Notes: generated from the sequence alone by a model not told the origin. A DNA stretch of 28,769 bases from Candidatus Magasanikiibacteriota bacterium (GCA_903893485.1 CAITMK010000013.1:1-28769), one strand, 5' to 3'. Positions 8,393 to 18,262 are shown, numbered from the stretch's first letter. Translations and numbers: made by a program.

Positions 8393-8790
8393 ACCAGGGC
8401 TAAAATATTTTTCCATTCATCCGCAGTTATCGGTTGTACAGAAAGCCTGCTGTGGGTAACCAATTTCATGGCTGCAAATTGAGTATTAGATTTTATCTCG
8501 GCCAAAGGTATGGAGCGTAAAAGTTTTTTAACCGGTTCAACATCAACGCACTGCCAAACACCGCTCGCATCCGTAGAATCCTGATGCGCAGATGCCACAA
8601 CCCGAGCAATCCCAACGATTTCAGGCTTTCCAACGCTATGATATATAAAACACAAATCCCCCTTTGCCATAGCACGCATATTGTTACGCGCCAAATAATT
8701 TCGTACGCCGTCCCATTCAGCGCAGCCCTTCCGCACCAAATCATCCCAAGAAAATGTACTCGGTTCTGTTTTTAAAAGCCAATAATTCAT
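8389..8790 (-). CDS. EVE-domain protein
   Basis: 133 residues, the normal size for a stand-alone EVE domain. The start MNYWLLKTEPSTFSWDDL is diagnostic, followed by WDGVRNYLARNNMRAM, KGDLCFIYHS and GIARVV. EVE is a PUA-like fold whose aromatic cage is thought to bind modified bases in DNA or RNA; the family occurs in RNA-metabolism and anti-phage contexts. There is no partner nuclease next to it here, so a house-keeping role is as likely. The ATG at 8790 is preceded at 6 nt by an extended -10 (TGG TATACT) with no room for a ribosome binding site, so the message should be leaderless. Confidence 0.9.
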   Translation of the reverse strand: MNYWLLKTEPSTFSWDDLVRKGCAEWDGVRNYLARNNMRAMAKGDLCFIYHSVGKPEIVGIARVVASAHQDSTDASGVWQCVDVEPVKKLLRSIPLAEIKSNTQFAAMKLVTHSRLSVQPITADEWKNILALV

Positions 8791-8796
8791 ACGTAC

Positions 8797-8805
8797 AGTA
8801 TACCA
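8797..8805 (-). promoter_or_regulatory. Extended -10 promoter of the EVE gene
   Basis: TGG followed by TATACT (8797-8802) on the minus strand, exactly 6 nt before the ATG at 8790. No -35 is evident. It overlaps the T-tract of the terminator for the upstream cassette. Confidence 0.6.
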
Positions 8806-8852
8806 AAATAAAAATGCCTACCTGCGCTCCCCGCTTGGAATACGCCGGTAGG
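8806..8852 (-). terminator. Terminator of the 8878-9543 cassette
   Basis: Arms CCTACCGGCG (8843-8852) and CGCAGGTAGG (8817-8826) pair with one mismatch on the minus strand and are followed by a T-rich run (CATTTTTATTTTGG). Confidence 0.7.
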
Positions 8853-8877
8853 ACATACTGCCGCTGAAATCTGATCG

Positions 8878-9543
8878 TTACAGCTTAATCGTCACAAACG
8901 TATGCGTGCCGCATTTGCCCACGGGTTCCGGCTTGATTGCCAGACGACTGAGCCGCCTGAACTTGTCAAAGCTTATTGCATCATGGAGGGCGGGAATAGT
9001 GCCTCCACACTCAGCAATTACCAGTTCAGTCGGACCACCTGTTGGACATTTTGCAAACCCCGCTATGTACTCCTCAAACGCTTCATAGGTGCCGCCAACA
9101 ATCGACCACCCATCGAATTTTTCTCCCTGAAACTCGCGAATAATCGCGTGCGGCCGAGACAAGTAAATGCCCAGGCAGTCGATGGGATAGGTTGTTGCCT
9201 CCTGCAGAAACGACTTCCCGATGTAAAGACTTCCAATCCCGCGGATCGTAACACCGGGATGAGAATTCCCGCGTGCAAAAAAACGCCTGAGCTGACCCGC
9301 GGCAGAAGCTGCCACACAGTCTGAGTCTTGTTGCAAAACTAACGACGCAGCGTCCTCCCCACGTAATTCAACAATCGCCGGGTACTTAGCTTGCGTGGTA
9401 TACATACAATCTAACGCACGATCAGACATAAATCGCCCATTGCTTTGTGATGCGGCAATCTCAGCCGGATAGAGTGAACGAACAATCACGGCGCCGTCAA
9501 ATTCCGTGCCAACAACAAGACCACCAAAAAAACCCTTAAACAT
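8878..9543 (-). CDS. Unrecognised GC-rich cassette protein
   Basis: 221 residues with no family I can name. It starts MFKGFFGGLVVGTEFDGAVI, too polar after residue 12 to be a clear signal peptide. Six cysteines are scattered, including GFAKCPTGGP and VIAECGGTIP. A soluble alpha/beta protein is likely from the alternating pattern. The ribosome binding site is strong (GGGGAGGGGCAG right before the ATG). The gene has its own promoter and terminator, lies immediately downstream of the 5S rRNA terminator, and is GC-rich like the other cassette genes. The leader contains a small hairpin (GACGA-ACTG-TCGTC, 9568-9581) between promoter and ribosome binding site. No function is proposed. Confidence 0.75.
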   Translation of the reverse strand: MFKGFFGGLVVGTEFDGAVIVRSLYPAEIAASQSNGRFMSDRALDCMYTTQAKYPAIVELRGEDAASLVLQQDSDCVAASAAGQLRRFFARGNSHPGVTIRGIGSLYIGKSFLQEATTYPIDCLGIYLSRPHAIIREFQGEKFDGWSIVGGTYEAFEEYIAGFAKCPTGGPTELVIAECGGTIPALHDAISFDKFRRLSRLAIKPEPVGKCGTHTFVTIKL

Positions 9544-9589
9544 CTGCCCCTCCCCAAATCAGAAATTGACGACAGTTCGTCGTGCGCAA

Positions 9590-9618
9590 ATCGTATCAAT
9601 TTTGAATAAAAATGTCAA
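9590..9618 (-). promoter_or_regulatory. Promoter of the 8878-9543 cassette
   Basis: TTGACA (9613-9618), 17-nt spacer, TACGAT (9590-9595) on the minus strand, about 40 nt of leader before the ATG. Confidence 0.8.
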
Positions 9619-9651
9619 TCTAAATAGGTTAAATTATAAATCTATAATACT

Positions 9652-9682
9652 AAAAAAACACATACCTCCAAAGAAATATGTG
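9652..9682 (-). terminator. Terminator of the 23S-5S rRNA unit
   Basis: On the minus strand CACATA pairs with TATGTG (9677-9682 with 9659-9664) and is followed by T7. It lies 29 nt after the 5S 3' end. Confidence 0.75.
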
Positions 9683-9710
9683 ATCTTAAACAAAACTCCT
9701 CCACAAGAAA

Positions 9711-9827
9711 CTGGCGGCGGGCTACTTTCGCGGGTCCGAGTTGGAACCGACTATCATCGCCGTAACAATGCTTAACTGCCGTGTTCGAAATGGGAACGGG
9801 TGTTTCCATTGCACTTGAAGCCACCAG
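9711..9827 (-). rRNA. rrf: 5S ribosomal RNA
   Basis: 117 nt. Ends pair as CTGGTGGC with GCCGCCAG. The loop C region CCCATTTCGAACACGG and the downstream AGTTAAGC are the standard 5S landmarks. It follows the 23S gene by about 110 nt in the same transcript. Confidence 0.95.
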
Positions 9828-9860
9828 ATTTTTGTGGAGGAATAATGTAGAACTTATCTA

Positions 9861-9935
9861 CTAAATTGATTACGTTGGTAATGTTGTGGTAATTGCGCCT
9901 ATGCTTGAAACACATCAAAAACTTTTGAGTGCCTC

Positions 9936-9943
<8 letters not shown>
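9861..9943 (-). repeat. 3' half of the pre-23S processing stem
   Basis: Three stretches here are complementary to the 23S 5' flank: 9861-9881 with 13316-13335 (20 bp with one bulge), TAATTGC at 9890-9896 with 13301-13307, and 9929-9943 with 13233-13247 (15 bp with one wobble). Together they form the long helix that RNase III normally cuts to release 23S from its precursor. Confidence 0.85.
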
Positions 9944-13232
<3,289 letters not shown>

Positions 13233-13240
<8 letters not shown>

Positions 13241-13335
13241 GAAGCACCAAAACGTCTTTTATGCGTTTAGGTGCAACAAATTTAATGTTGTTGCATATTT
13301 GCAATTATTTGCCCTTTACCAACGTAATCATTTAG
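13233..13335 (-). repeat. 5' half of the pre-23S processing stem
   Basis: Complementary to 9861-9943 in three blocks (13316-13335, 13301-13307, 13233-13247). The paired flanks bring the two ends of the 23S precursor together. The region 13248-13300 between blocks also holds a local hairpin GCAACA/TGTTGC type around 13273-13294. Confidence 0.85.
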
Positions 13336-13383
13336 TTGTTAATGTTCTAAGCTTTCCTATCGTCTTCTTATTTCCTGAGAAAC

Positions 13384-13406
13384 AAAAAGGCCCCGTTTAG
13401 GAGGCC
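13384..13406 (-). terminator. Terminator-like hairpin inside the 23S rRNA leader
   Basis: On the minus strand GGCCTCC faces GGGGCC across a short loop and is followed by TTTTTGTTT. It lies about 60-80 nt after the rRNA promoter and about 145 nt before the 23S. Either the rRNA transcript must read through it (antitermination; a boxA-like CTTAGAACATTAAC lies downstream), or it ends a separate small RNA. Confidence 0.6.
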
Positions 13407-13464
13407 CAGAGGTGCGACAGGTCCGAGGACCGTGTGTGCACTTGGAAACTATTCATTTGAAAGC
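13384..13464 (-). ncRNA. Possible 80-nt leader RNA ahead of 23S rRNA
   Basis: Predicted from the promoter at 13471-13499 and the terminator-like hairpin at 13384-13406. It contains a first hairpin GGTC-CTCG-GACC and the terminator stem, and no reading frame. Could be the attenuated rRNA leader or an independent small RNA; the sequence does not decide. Confidence 0.35.
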
Positions 13465-13470
13465 TTAGTC

Positions 13471-13499
13471 AGTTTATATCCAGAGAAAACATTTGTCAA
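13471..13499 (-). promoter_or_regulatory. Promoter of the 23S-5S unit
   Basis: TTGACA (13494-13499), 17-nt spacer, TAAACT (13471-13476) on the minus strand. It lies between the terminator of the 13579-14337 gene and the 23S, so the rRNA unit has its own start and is not read from an upstream 16S. Confidence 0.8.
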
Positions 13500-13527
13500 G
13501 AGGGATGAATTGGGGATAACTGGGGAT

Positions 13528-13566
13528 AAAAAAATGCCGCGCACAGAGAGGATCTCTGGACGCGGA
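13528..13566 (-). terminator. Terminator of the 13579-14337 cassette
   Basis: CCGCG (13561-13565) with CGCGG (13537-13541) and CAGAGA with TCTCTG form the stem on the minus strand, followed by T7. It insulates the cassette from the rRNA promoter 30 nt further on. Confidence 0.85.
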
Positions 13567-13578
13567 CAATTGGGAGTT

Positions 13579-14337
13579 TTACGCAGATTTGACAGGATCG
13601 AGCAGTGCTCTGAGTGGCGCGTATTTTGACTTGCGCACAACCTCAAGAGCCTTTTTTTCCAGACGATCCACAACCGCGCCAGTGAGCTTAACTGCACTGA
13701 TGATTTCGGGACGTGTCACACCCTCGCAGCGCAGCGTCAAAATTCGTAGCATTGGCTCAGTCTCCTCGCGGAACACGCGCGCAAGTCGTTTTTTGATCGC
13801 GCCTTTTGGCCAACGCAGAAACATGCTGCCCTGCATACGCGACGCCACCCACTCCGCATACACATCAAGCACGGTATCTTTCCTGAAATCAATGTGGTGA
13901 TGCTGAACTTTACAATCCAGCAAAAACTTTGACCACGAAAGATCCGGTATCGGTCGTCGCTTTGCGAGCAAATAATCCACGTATCCCTGCTCCGCAGGAT
14001 CTTCGAGCTGAGGCACACTGCACTTGCGCGCCAACAGAATAAAATAATGCGCTGCTGGCGAAATGCCGTGACGATCAACCGTGATGCTCAGCAACAGCGC
14101 AAGTGCATGGCGCAGCTCAACCATTGTGGGAGACAGCTGAAGGTACCGTAGCCACGCGGCCTGAAGCGCATCATGGTGTGTTATCGGACGCGCGGGATAG
14201 GCTTTGGATTTGCGCAGCGCGATAAAATCGCTCTGAACAACATTTTGTGGTAACTGCAAAGCTTGCGCAATCGGTGCGTATCCAAAGCCCAAAGAGAACA
14301 ACGCGGGCATTAATGAACGACCGTCTTTGATTTCCAT
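13579..14337 (-). CDS. Unrecognised GC-rich cassette protein with helix-turn-helix features
   Basis: 252 residues, basic, no signal peptide or membrane helix. The last 50 residues (LRILTLRCEGVTRPEIISAV, then a VVDRLEKKALEVV helix) have the pattern of sigma-factor region 4 or a LuxR-like helix-turn-helix. Residues about 18-45 (YAPIAQALQLPQNVVQSDFI) look like a second helix-turn-helix. The middle is helical with no recognised domain. A DNA-binding or regulatory role is inferred from these patterns only. The start is set by AGGAGG four bases before the ATG. The gene has its own promoter, which overlaps the divergent rlmH promoter, and its own terminator just before the rRNA promoter. High GC compared with rlmH. 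Confidence 0.75.
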   Translation of the reverse strand: MEIKDGRSLMPALFSLGFGYAPIAQALQLPQNVVQSDFIALRKSKAYPARPITHHDALQAAWLRYLQLSPTMVELRHALALLLSITVDRHGISPAAHYFILLARKCSVPQLEDPAEQGYVDYLLAKRRPIPDLSWSKFLLDCKVQHHHIDFRKDTVLDVYAEWVASRMQGSMFLRWPKGAIKKRLARVFREETEPMLRILTLRCEGVTRPEIISAVKLTGAVVDRLEKKALEVVRKSKYAPLRALLDPVKSA

Positions 14338-14378
14338 GATTCCTCCTAACCAGTTGGTGTGCGGATTTACGCAGCAAA

Positions 14379-14407
14379 ACGGTATCGTAAAATTAAGATT
14401 TTGTCAA
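14379..14407 (-). promoter_or_regulatory. Promoter of the 13579-14337 cassette
   Basis: TTGACA (14402-14407), 17-nt spacer, TACCGT (14379-14384) on the minus strand. Its -35 shares the bases TTGTCAA (14401-14407) with the -35 of the divergent rlmH promoter. Confidence 0.78.
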
Positions 14408-14429
14408 TGCCCGTGTGGCATGAGATACT
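14401..14429 (+). promoter_or_regulatory. Leaderless promoter of rlmH
   Basis: TTGTCA (14401-14406), 17-nt spacer, GATACT (14424-14429) preceded by TGA, then exactly 6 nt to the ATG at 14436. Transcription should start at the A of the start codon. Confidence 0.7.
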
Positions 14430-14435
14430 ATTTTT

Positions 14436-14891
14436 ATGTTTACTATTATTTCGATTGGCCGCCTTGATGCGCCGTGGCGCGCGGTCGCAGAACAATACAT
14501 AACGCGGCTTGGACCATACCTGCCGGTGCGCGTGATTGAAATCGCAGAAATTCCATTTGGAAAAAACCAAGATGTGGCGCGCGTAAAAAAACAGGAGGCA
14601 AGCTTGTTGGTGAAATATTTAAAACCCTCGGCACATGTAATTGTATTGCATCCTGATGTCAAAACGTTTAACACCGAAAAATTTGCGGGCGCTTTGGAAA
14701 GTTGGCGCCGGAAACAAGAAATTATTTTTATAATTGGCGGACCGCTCGGCCTTGATGAATCAATTTTAGAACACGCTGACGAAAAATTATCTTTATCACA
14801 ACTCACATTTACGCATCAAATGACGCGCGCGATTTTATTGGAACAAATTTATCGATGCGTAATGCGCGAAAAAGGAAAATACGATTACTAA
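14436..14891 (+). CDS. rlmH: 23S rRNA pseudouridine-1915 N3-methyltransferase RlmH
   Basis: 151 residues, the usual RlmH length, SPOUT fold. Landmarks are IISIGRLDAPWRAVAEQYITRL at the N terminus (start of a standard RlmH), the SAM-binding knot IIFIIGGPLGLDESI (96-110) and LSLSQLTFTHQMTRAILLEQIYR (118-140). It methylates pseudouridine 1915 in helix 69 of 23S rRNA on 70S ribosomes. The family usually ends in YH plus a basic residue; this one ends KYDY, so the terminal His is replaced by Asp. The gene lies beside the 23S gene it serves, on the opposite strand. No ribosome binding site; the -10 element is 6 nt from the ATG. Confidence 0.93.
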   Translation: MFTIISIGRLDAPWRAVAEQYITRLGPYLPVRVIEIAEIPFGKNQDVARVKKQEASLLVKYLKPSAHVIVLHPDVKTFNTEKFAGALESWRRKQEIIFIIGGPLGLDESILEHADEKLSLSQLTFTHQMTRAILLEQIYRCVMREKGKYDY

Positions 14892-14908
14892 AAAATAGAG
14901 TTTCCAAA

Positions 14909-14990
14909 TGGGTAAGGAGAGACTCGAACTCTCAACCCTTGCGGGACTGGCTCCTAAGGCCAGCGCGTATACCAATTCCGCCACTTACCC
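14909..14990 (-). tRNA. tRNA-Leu (TAG)
   Basis: 82 nt, class II with a long variable arm. Acceptor GGGTAAG pairs with CTTACCC, discriminator A, anticodon loop CTTAGGA between CTGGC and GCCAG, T loop TTCGAGT. CCA is not encoded. Confidence 0.95.
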
Positions 14991-15000
14991 GAACAAACGC

Positions 15001-15029
15001 ATAATACCGAATTACGCACAGATTATCAA
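15001..15029 (-). promoter_or_regulatory. Promoter of tRNA-Leu (TAG)
   Basis: TTGATA (15024-15029), 17-nt spacer, TATTAT (15001-15006) on the minus strand, 10 nt before the tRNA 5' end. Confidence 0.8.
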
Positions 15030-15032
15030 CAC

Positions 15033-15101
15033 TTGACATTTTTAGTGTTTTTTGGAACCCAGTATATAAGCGTGCAGCAGGGGGTCGGCCTTGTTGCACG
15101 C
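15033..15101 (+). promoter_or_regulatory. Possible promoter and leader hairpin of the surface-protein gene
   Basis: TTGACA (15033-15038) and TATATA (15063-15068) are present but 24 nt apart, too far for a standard pair, so the promoter is uncertain. The leader after TATATA has a 7-bp inverted repeat, GCGTGCA (15070-15076) and TGCACGC (15095-15101), 18 nt before the start codon. Confidence 0.35.
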
Positions 15102-15119
15102 CGTAACCAAAATATATTT

Positions 15120-17012
15120 ATGCAGAAATTATTCGTAGCTGCCATGGCAGTGTGCGTGCTTTTAGCGCTGCCAAATTTTGCCAGCGCCAGTGTAATAATT
15201 CAAACCGTGCAAATAGGCTCTCCCGCTGCTGCCGATGAATTTATCACACTTTTTAATCCTGACGATCTCCCTCAAGATTTATCTGGCTGGTCTGTGCAAG
15301 AAAAAAGTGACACCGCTGCAACTATAAATAAGAAAAATTTTGTTGCTGGTATGAAAATTCCGGCACACTCATCCGTTTTAATTGCCAACGGTGGTGGAAT
15401 TTATGCACCACAAGCACTCATGACTTATGCGTCATTCTCACTACCAGAAGGAGGAGCTACCATTGTTATCGCCCCAACAACAACACTACTTATTTCATTC
15501 CCCGACGCACCATCGAATGCCGCTGTATATCATTACGGAAGTGCGGCTGCGACCAGCAGCACACCACAAACGCCCACGTCGCCCGCGCCCATCACGCAAA
15601 CAACCGCCTCAAGTTCAGCGATAAGTGCTGCACCCGATATTTTTTTCTCGCACGCAGATCCACCACCCTATAAAATTCAGATCAGCGAATTATTTCCGCA
15701 TCCTACAAATTTTTTAGATGAATTTATTGAACTTTACAACCCAAACGATGTTGCCGTCTCAGTTGGTGGCGATATTTTAGAAGATGCTAGTGGAAATTCG
15801 TATAGCATTGGTACGCGAAGCGAAAATAGCATTTTAATGCCAAAGGAATTTCGCGCATGGCCGCGCAGCATTACTGGTATTGCACTAAACGATACCGACG
15901 GAGAAGAAATTACGTTAGCAACTTCACAAAATGCTTTTATTGATGAGGCAACATATCATAACGATGCACCGATAAATGCAAGCTATTCGCATGTTCACGA
16001 AAGTTGGCATTGGACCGCGGCCCCAACACCAAATGCACCAAATATTTTTGATGAACTTCCCGCACCCCCTATTGCACGCGCGATAATTCCACCAGGACCA
16101 TTTTTCGTAGGCGATTCGCTCGTTTGTTCAGCAACCGACACAACTGATCCGAATAATGACATCACTAAGTATAATTGGAATTTCGGTGATGGTAGCTATA
16201 GTGATACTGTCTTGACCCAACATGCCTATGCAACAAGCGGCACCTATTTAATTACATTTACAGCCACAGATTCAAAAGGTTTGAGTAGTGCCGTTGCACG
16301 ACAAATAACTGTCAAAGAAAAGACCACAACTATTCCAGAGCCAGCATCGCCAATTTCTGCATCTACAATCAATACCAACTATGTCACGAGCACACCACAC
16401 GAAACAAAAAAAATTACCACACAAAATAGTTCGCCAAACAAGCCCAACACCTATTCAGGAGTTGTTACCATCACGCCTGGAGTTCTGGGTGCGCGCACCC
16501 TGGTGGTCGATAACCGCACGGTTGAATTTACAACGGTCCGTTCTGATATTGAAAAACTAGTGGTTGGCACATTAGTACATTTTTCAGCGCACGAAATTTT
16601 TCGGGGCAACAGATTAATTCTGCAGGTTTCTAAAAAAGATAAATTTTTAATTTTAGGAACTGCACCACCGCGACCTGCAGATATTATTTTTGGAACTGTA
16701 AAAGATGTCTCAAAAAACGGCACCACGCTATCTACAAGTTCATCCGATATATTATTACTGCCAAAAGGCATGCCAATAACAGTGCCCCAATTATATGCCG
16801 GCGATTTAATTGAAATTCACGGAATACTACTTGCCGATGAAACCGCGCCACAAATAATTATTCCAACAGAAAAAATAATTGTACAGCCACAACAAAATAA
16901 AAACTCCGCCGTTGCAACCGGTCAAGGATTTTTGCTCATGTACGGTAGTGGTATATTATTAATAATTATTTATTTCGTGTTCACTAAAAAACGTGCTCTT
17001 GCCAATAAATAA
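15120..17012 (+). CDS. Lamin-tail-domain and PKD-domain surface protein
   Basis: 630 residues from the ATG at 15120, which begins a clean signal peptide (MQKLFVAAMAVCVLLALPNF, then ASAS). A first lamin-tail domain spans about 24-135 (DEFITLFNPDDLPQDLSGW), a Ser/Thr/Pro linker 142-180, a second lamin-tail domain 184-310 (ISELFPHPTNFLDEFIELYN), a PKD domain 315-400 (YNWNFGDGSYSD, then HAYATSGTYLITFTATDSKG), a Thr/Ser-rich linker, a beta-rich OB-like region 445-590 and a C-terminal membrane helix 604-622 ending in basic residues. It is therefore exported and anchored with its domains outside. Lamin-tail/PKD proteins of this kind are common in candidate phyla radiation genomes; a role in adhesion or in binding DNA or polymers is inference. 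The longer frame from 15033 would bury the signal peptide and is rejected. Confidence 0.88.
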   Translation: MQKLFVAAMAVCVLLALPNFASASVIIQTVQIGSPAAADEFITLFNPDDLPQDLSGWSVQEKSDTAATINKKNFVAGMKIPAHSSVLIANGGGIYAPQALMTYASFSLPEGGATIVIAPTTTLLISFPDAPSNAAVYHYGSAAATSSTPQTPTSPAPITQTTASSSAISAAPDIFFSHADPPPYKIQISELFPHPTNFLDEFIELYNPNDVAVSVGGDILEDASGNSYSIGTRSENSILMPKEFRAWPRSITGIALNDTDGEEITLATSQNAFIDEATYHNDAPINASYSHVHESWHWTAAPTPNAPNIFDELPAPPIARAIIPPGPFFVGDSLVCSATDTTDPNNDITKYNWNFGDGSYSDTVLTQHAYATSGTYLITFTATDSKGLSSAVARQITVKEKTTTIPEPASPISASTINTNYVTSTPHETKKITTQNSSPNKPNTYSGVVTITPGVLGARTLVVDNRTVEFTTVRSDIEKLVVGTLVHFSAHEIFRGNRLILQVSKKDKFLILGTAPPRPADIIFGTVKDVSKNGTTLSTSSSDILLLPKGMPITVPQLYAGDLIEIHGILLADETAPQIIIPTEKIIVQPQQNKNSAVATGQGFLLMYGSGILLIIIYFVFTKKRALANK

Positions 17013-17027
17013 AATTTTGCGTACACT
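16999..17027 (+). promoter_or_regulatory. Promoter of tRNA-Gly
   Basis: TTGCCA (16999-17004), 17-nt spacer, TACACT (17022-17027), 12 nt before the tRNA. The -35 lies in the last codons of the surface-protein gene. Confidence 0.75.
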
Positions 17028-17039
17028 GCAAAGCGCTAT

Positions 17040-17114
17040 GCGGGTATCGTATAGCGGCTATTATGGCTGCCTTCCAAGCAGCAGAGAGGGGTTCGACTCC
17101 CCTTACCCGCTCCA
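17040..17114 (+). tRNA. tRNA-Gly (TCC)
   Basis: Acceptor GCGGGTA pairs with TACCCGC, discriminator T, encoded CCA (17112-17114). Anticodon loop CTTCCAA between GCTGC and GCAGC; T loop TTCGACT. Confidence 0.96.
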
Positions 17115-17116
17115 AA

Positions 17117-17150
17117 GAAAAAATCCCATCCTTGCGATGGGATTTTTTCT
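17117..17150 (+). terminator. Terminator of tRNA-Gly
   Basis: ATCCCATC-CTTGC-GATGGGAT followed by T6CTTT, directly after the tRNA. Confidence 0.9.
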
Positions 17151-17169
17151 TTATGCTTTAGCATTAAAT

Positions 17170-17206
17170 AAAAAAATCCTGTGACACGCCTCCCCTCGCG
17201 TCACAG
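17170..17206 (-). terminator. Terminator of the 17226-17927 cassette
   Basis: CTGTGAC (17200-17206 side) pairs with GTCACAG (17179-17185 side) on the minus strand and is followed by GATTTTTTTATTT. Confidence 0.85.
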
Positions 17207-17225
17207 AAAAACCTCCTTGGTTCAG

Positions 17226-17927
17226 TTATGCTGCCCGCAGCCGAGCAACTTCATTCACCACTTCGAACTGCAGCCCGGCCTTCGTCGACGGAAAACTAAT
17301 CCGGTATTTCTTGTCGGGATCCGCCCTCAATTGAAGGGTCAGCGTGTCACCAACGCTGAACAAGAACAGCCCATCGAAGCAATCCGCCAGCGTCGGCTTT
17401 TCGACATGCGAACGCGCCGCCACCAAATACTTGGCCCGCGACTCCTCGCGCTTGCACGTGGGGAAACCCCAACGCGGCCAGTACTGACTGACACAGAGCA
17501 AAACCTGATCTGCCACGAGCTCCTCAACCTTCGGCGGCACAATCCTGTAATGAATCTTCTTCTTCGGCGGAAGTCCGTGGTGGGCGGTGTGCGCCAAAAC
17601 ATGCTCATACTCCTCCCAGCCGACCAGCGCCAAATTCTGCAGCGGGTCCGACGACTTGAACGTCTTTGAAAAGTCCAAACTCACCGGAATCTCGATCACA
17701 TCTTCACGACGCCGCACGCGACGCATGTTTTCACTTGGTGGCACACCAAGCCGCACGACATAAGCCGCCGGCTGATTCATGCTTGCCGCAGAAACCCGCG
17801 GGGCCAAAAGACCGGCGCAGAGCGCAGGCTTCTTTTTCCGACCGAGCCAGAAAGTTGATGATTGCAGTGTCTTCATCGCTACCCACTTCCCATTGCTGGG
17901 GTTGAAGTAAAAATCAAAGTGCACCAC
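17226..17927 (-). CDS. Unrecognised GC-rich cassette protein
   Basis: 233 residues starting at a GTG codon (17927), chosen because AAGGAG lies 7 nt upstream and no ATG fits. No known domain. The N-terminal part is basic (FWLGRKKKPALCAG and ENMRRVRRREDVIEI); the middle has EEYEHVLAHTAHHGLPPKKK; the end is beta-rich (FLFSVGDTLTLQLRADPDKK). No signal peptide or membrane helix, so cytoplasmic. The HTAHH string could bind a metal, but there is no family support. It has its own promoter and terminator, lies between tRNA-Gly and tRNA-Pro, and is clearly GC-richer than the AT-rich core. Confidence 0.72.
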   Translation of the reverse strand: MVHFDFYFNPSNGKWVAMKTLQSSTFWLGRKKKPALCAGLLAPRVSAASMNQPAAYVVRLGVPPSENMRRVRRREDVIEIPVSLDFSKTFKSSDPLQNLALVGWEEYEHVLAHTAHHGLPPKKKIHYRIVPPKVEELVADQVLLCVSQYWPRWGFPTCKREESRAKYLVAARSHVEKPTLADCFDGLFLFSVGDTLTLQLRADPDKKYRISFPSTKAGLQFEVVNEVARLRAA

Positions 17928-17951
17928 CCTGGCACTCCTTCAGGTAAAAAC

Positions 17952-17980
17952 AAAATAACAGTAATAAAAAAATAAATCAA
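17952..17980 (-). promoter_or_regulatory. Promoter of the 17226-17927 cassette
   Basis: TTGATT (17975-17980), 17-nt spacer, TATTTT (17952-17957) on the minus strand; leader of about 18 nt with AAGGAG. Confidence 0.65.
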
Positions 17981-17992
17981 GCTAAGCAGAAA

Positions 17993-18014
17993 CAAAAAAA
18001 CCACCTTACGGTGG
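17993..18014 (-). terminator. Terminator of tRNA-Pro
   Basis: CCACC-GTAA-GGTGG followed by T7 on the minus strand, 7 nt after the tRNA 3' end. Confidence 0.9.
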
Positions 18015-18020
18015 TTGTCT

Positions 18021-18096
18021 TGGTCGGGACGACACGACTTGAACGTGCGACCCCCTGTTCCCAAAACAGGTGCTCTACCAACTGAGCTACGTCCCG
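18021..18096 (-). tRNA. tRNA-Pro (TGG)
   Basis: Acceptor CGGGACG pairs with CGTCCCG, discriminator A, CCA encoded (18021-18023). Anticodon loop TTTGGGA between CCTGT and ACAGG; T loop TTCAAGT. Confidence 0.96.
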
Positions 18097-18201
18097 AGTG
18101 AGGAAATACCAGCGAGCGCTAGCGCTCGGCTGGATTTCCGAGCGAGGGACGATAGCTACCGAGCCGCAACGCGGCGAAGATATCTAGTCCCGAGCATTTC
18201 G
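18097..18201 (-). ncRNA. Highly structured leader of the tRNA-Pro transcript
   Basis: About 100 nt between the predicted transcript start and tRNA-Pro, with no reading frame. Two nested palindromes fill it. One hairpin pairs GGAAAT..CCAGC..AGCGC with its complement (18104-18140). The other has outer arms GAGCGA/TCGCTC, then GGGAC/GTCCC, GATA/TATC and an inner GCCGC-AAC-GCGGC (18141-18203). The second hairpin repeats bits of tRNA-Pro: TCGGGAC..TAG at its 5' side and TCGTCCC at its 3' side, as in the tRNA acceptor stem. It must be removed by RNase P to free the tRNA. Confidence 0.6.
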
Positions 18202-18207
18202 CTCATC

Positions 18208-18236
18208 ACTCTATCACTAAAATAATTTCTTTGCAA
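18208..18236 (-). promoter_or_regulatory. Promoter of the tRNA-Pro transcript
   Basis: TTGCAA (18231-18236), 17-nt spacer, TAGAGT (18208-18213) on the minus strand, about 105 nt before the tRNA. No promoter is visible closer to the tRNA. Confidence 0.6.
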
Positions 18237-18240
18237 TAGC

Positions 18241-18262
18241 AAAACCCTGGCTTTCACCAGGG
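18241..18262 (-). terminator. Terminator of the DUF378 gene
   Basis: CCCTGG-TGAAAG-CCAGGG followed by TTTTGC on the minus strand, 24 nt after the stop codon. The short T-tract makes it a weak terminator. Confidence 0.7.
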
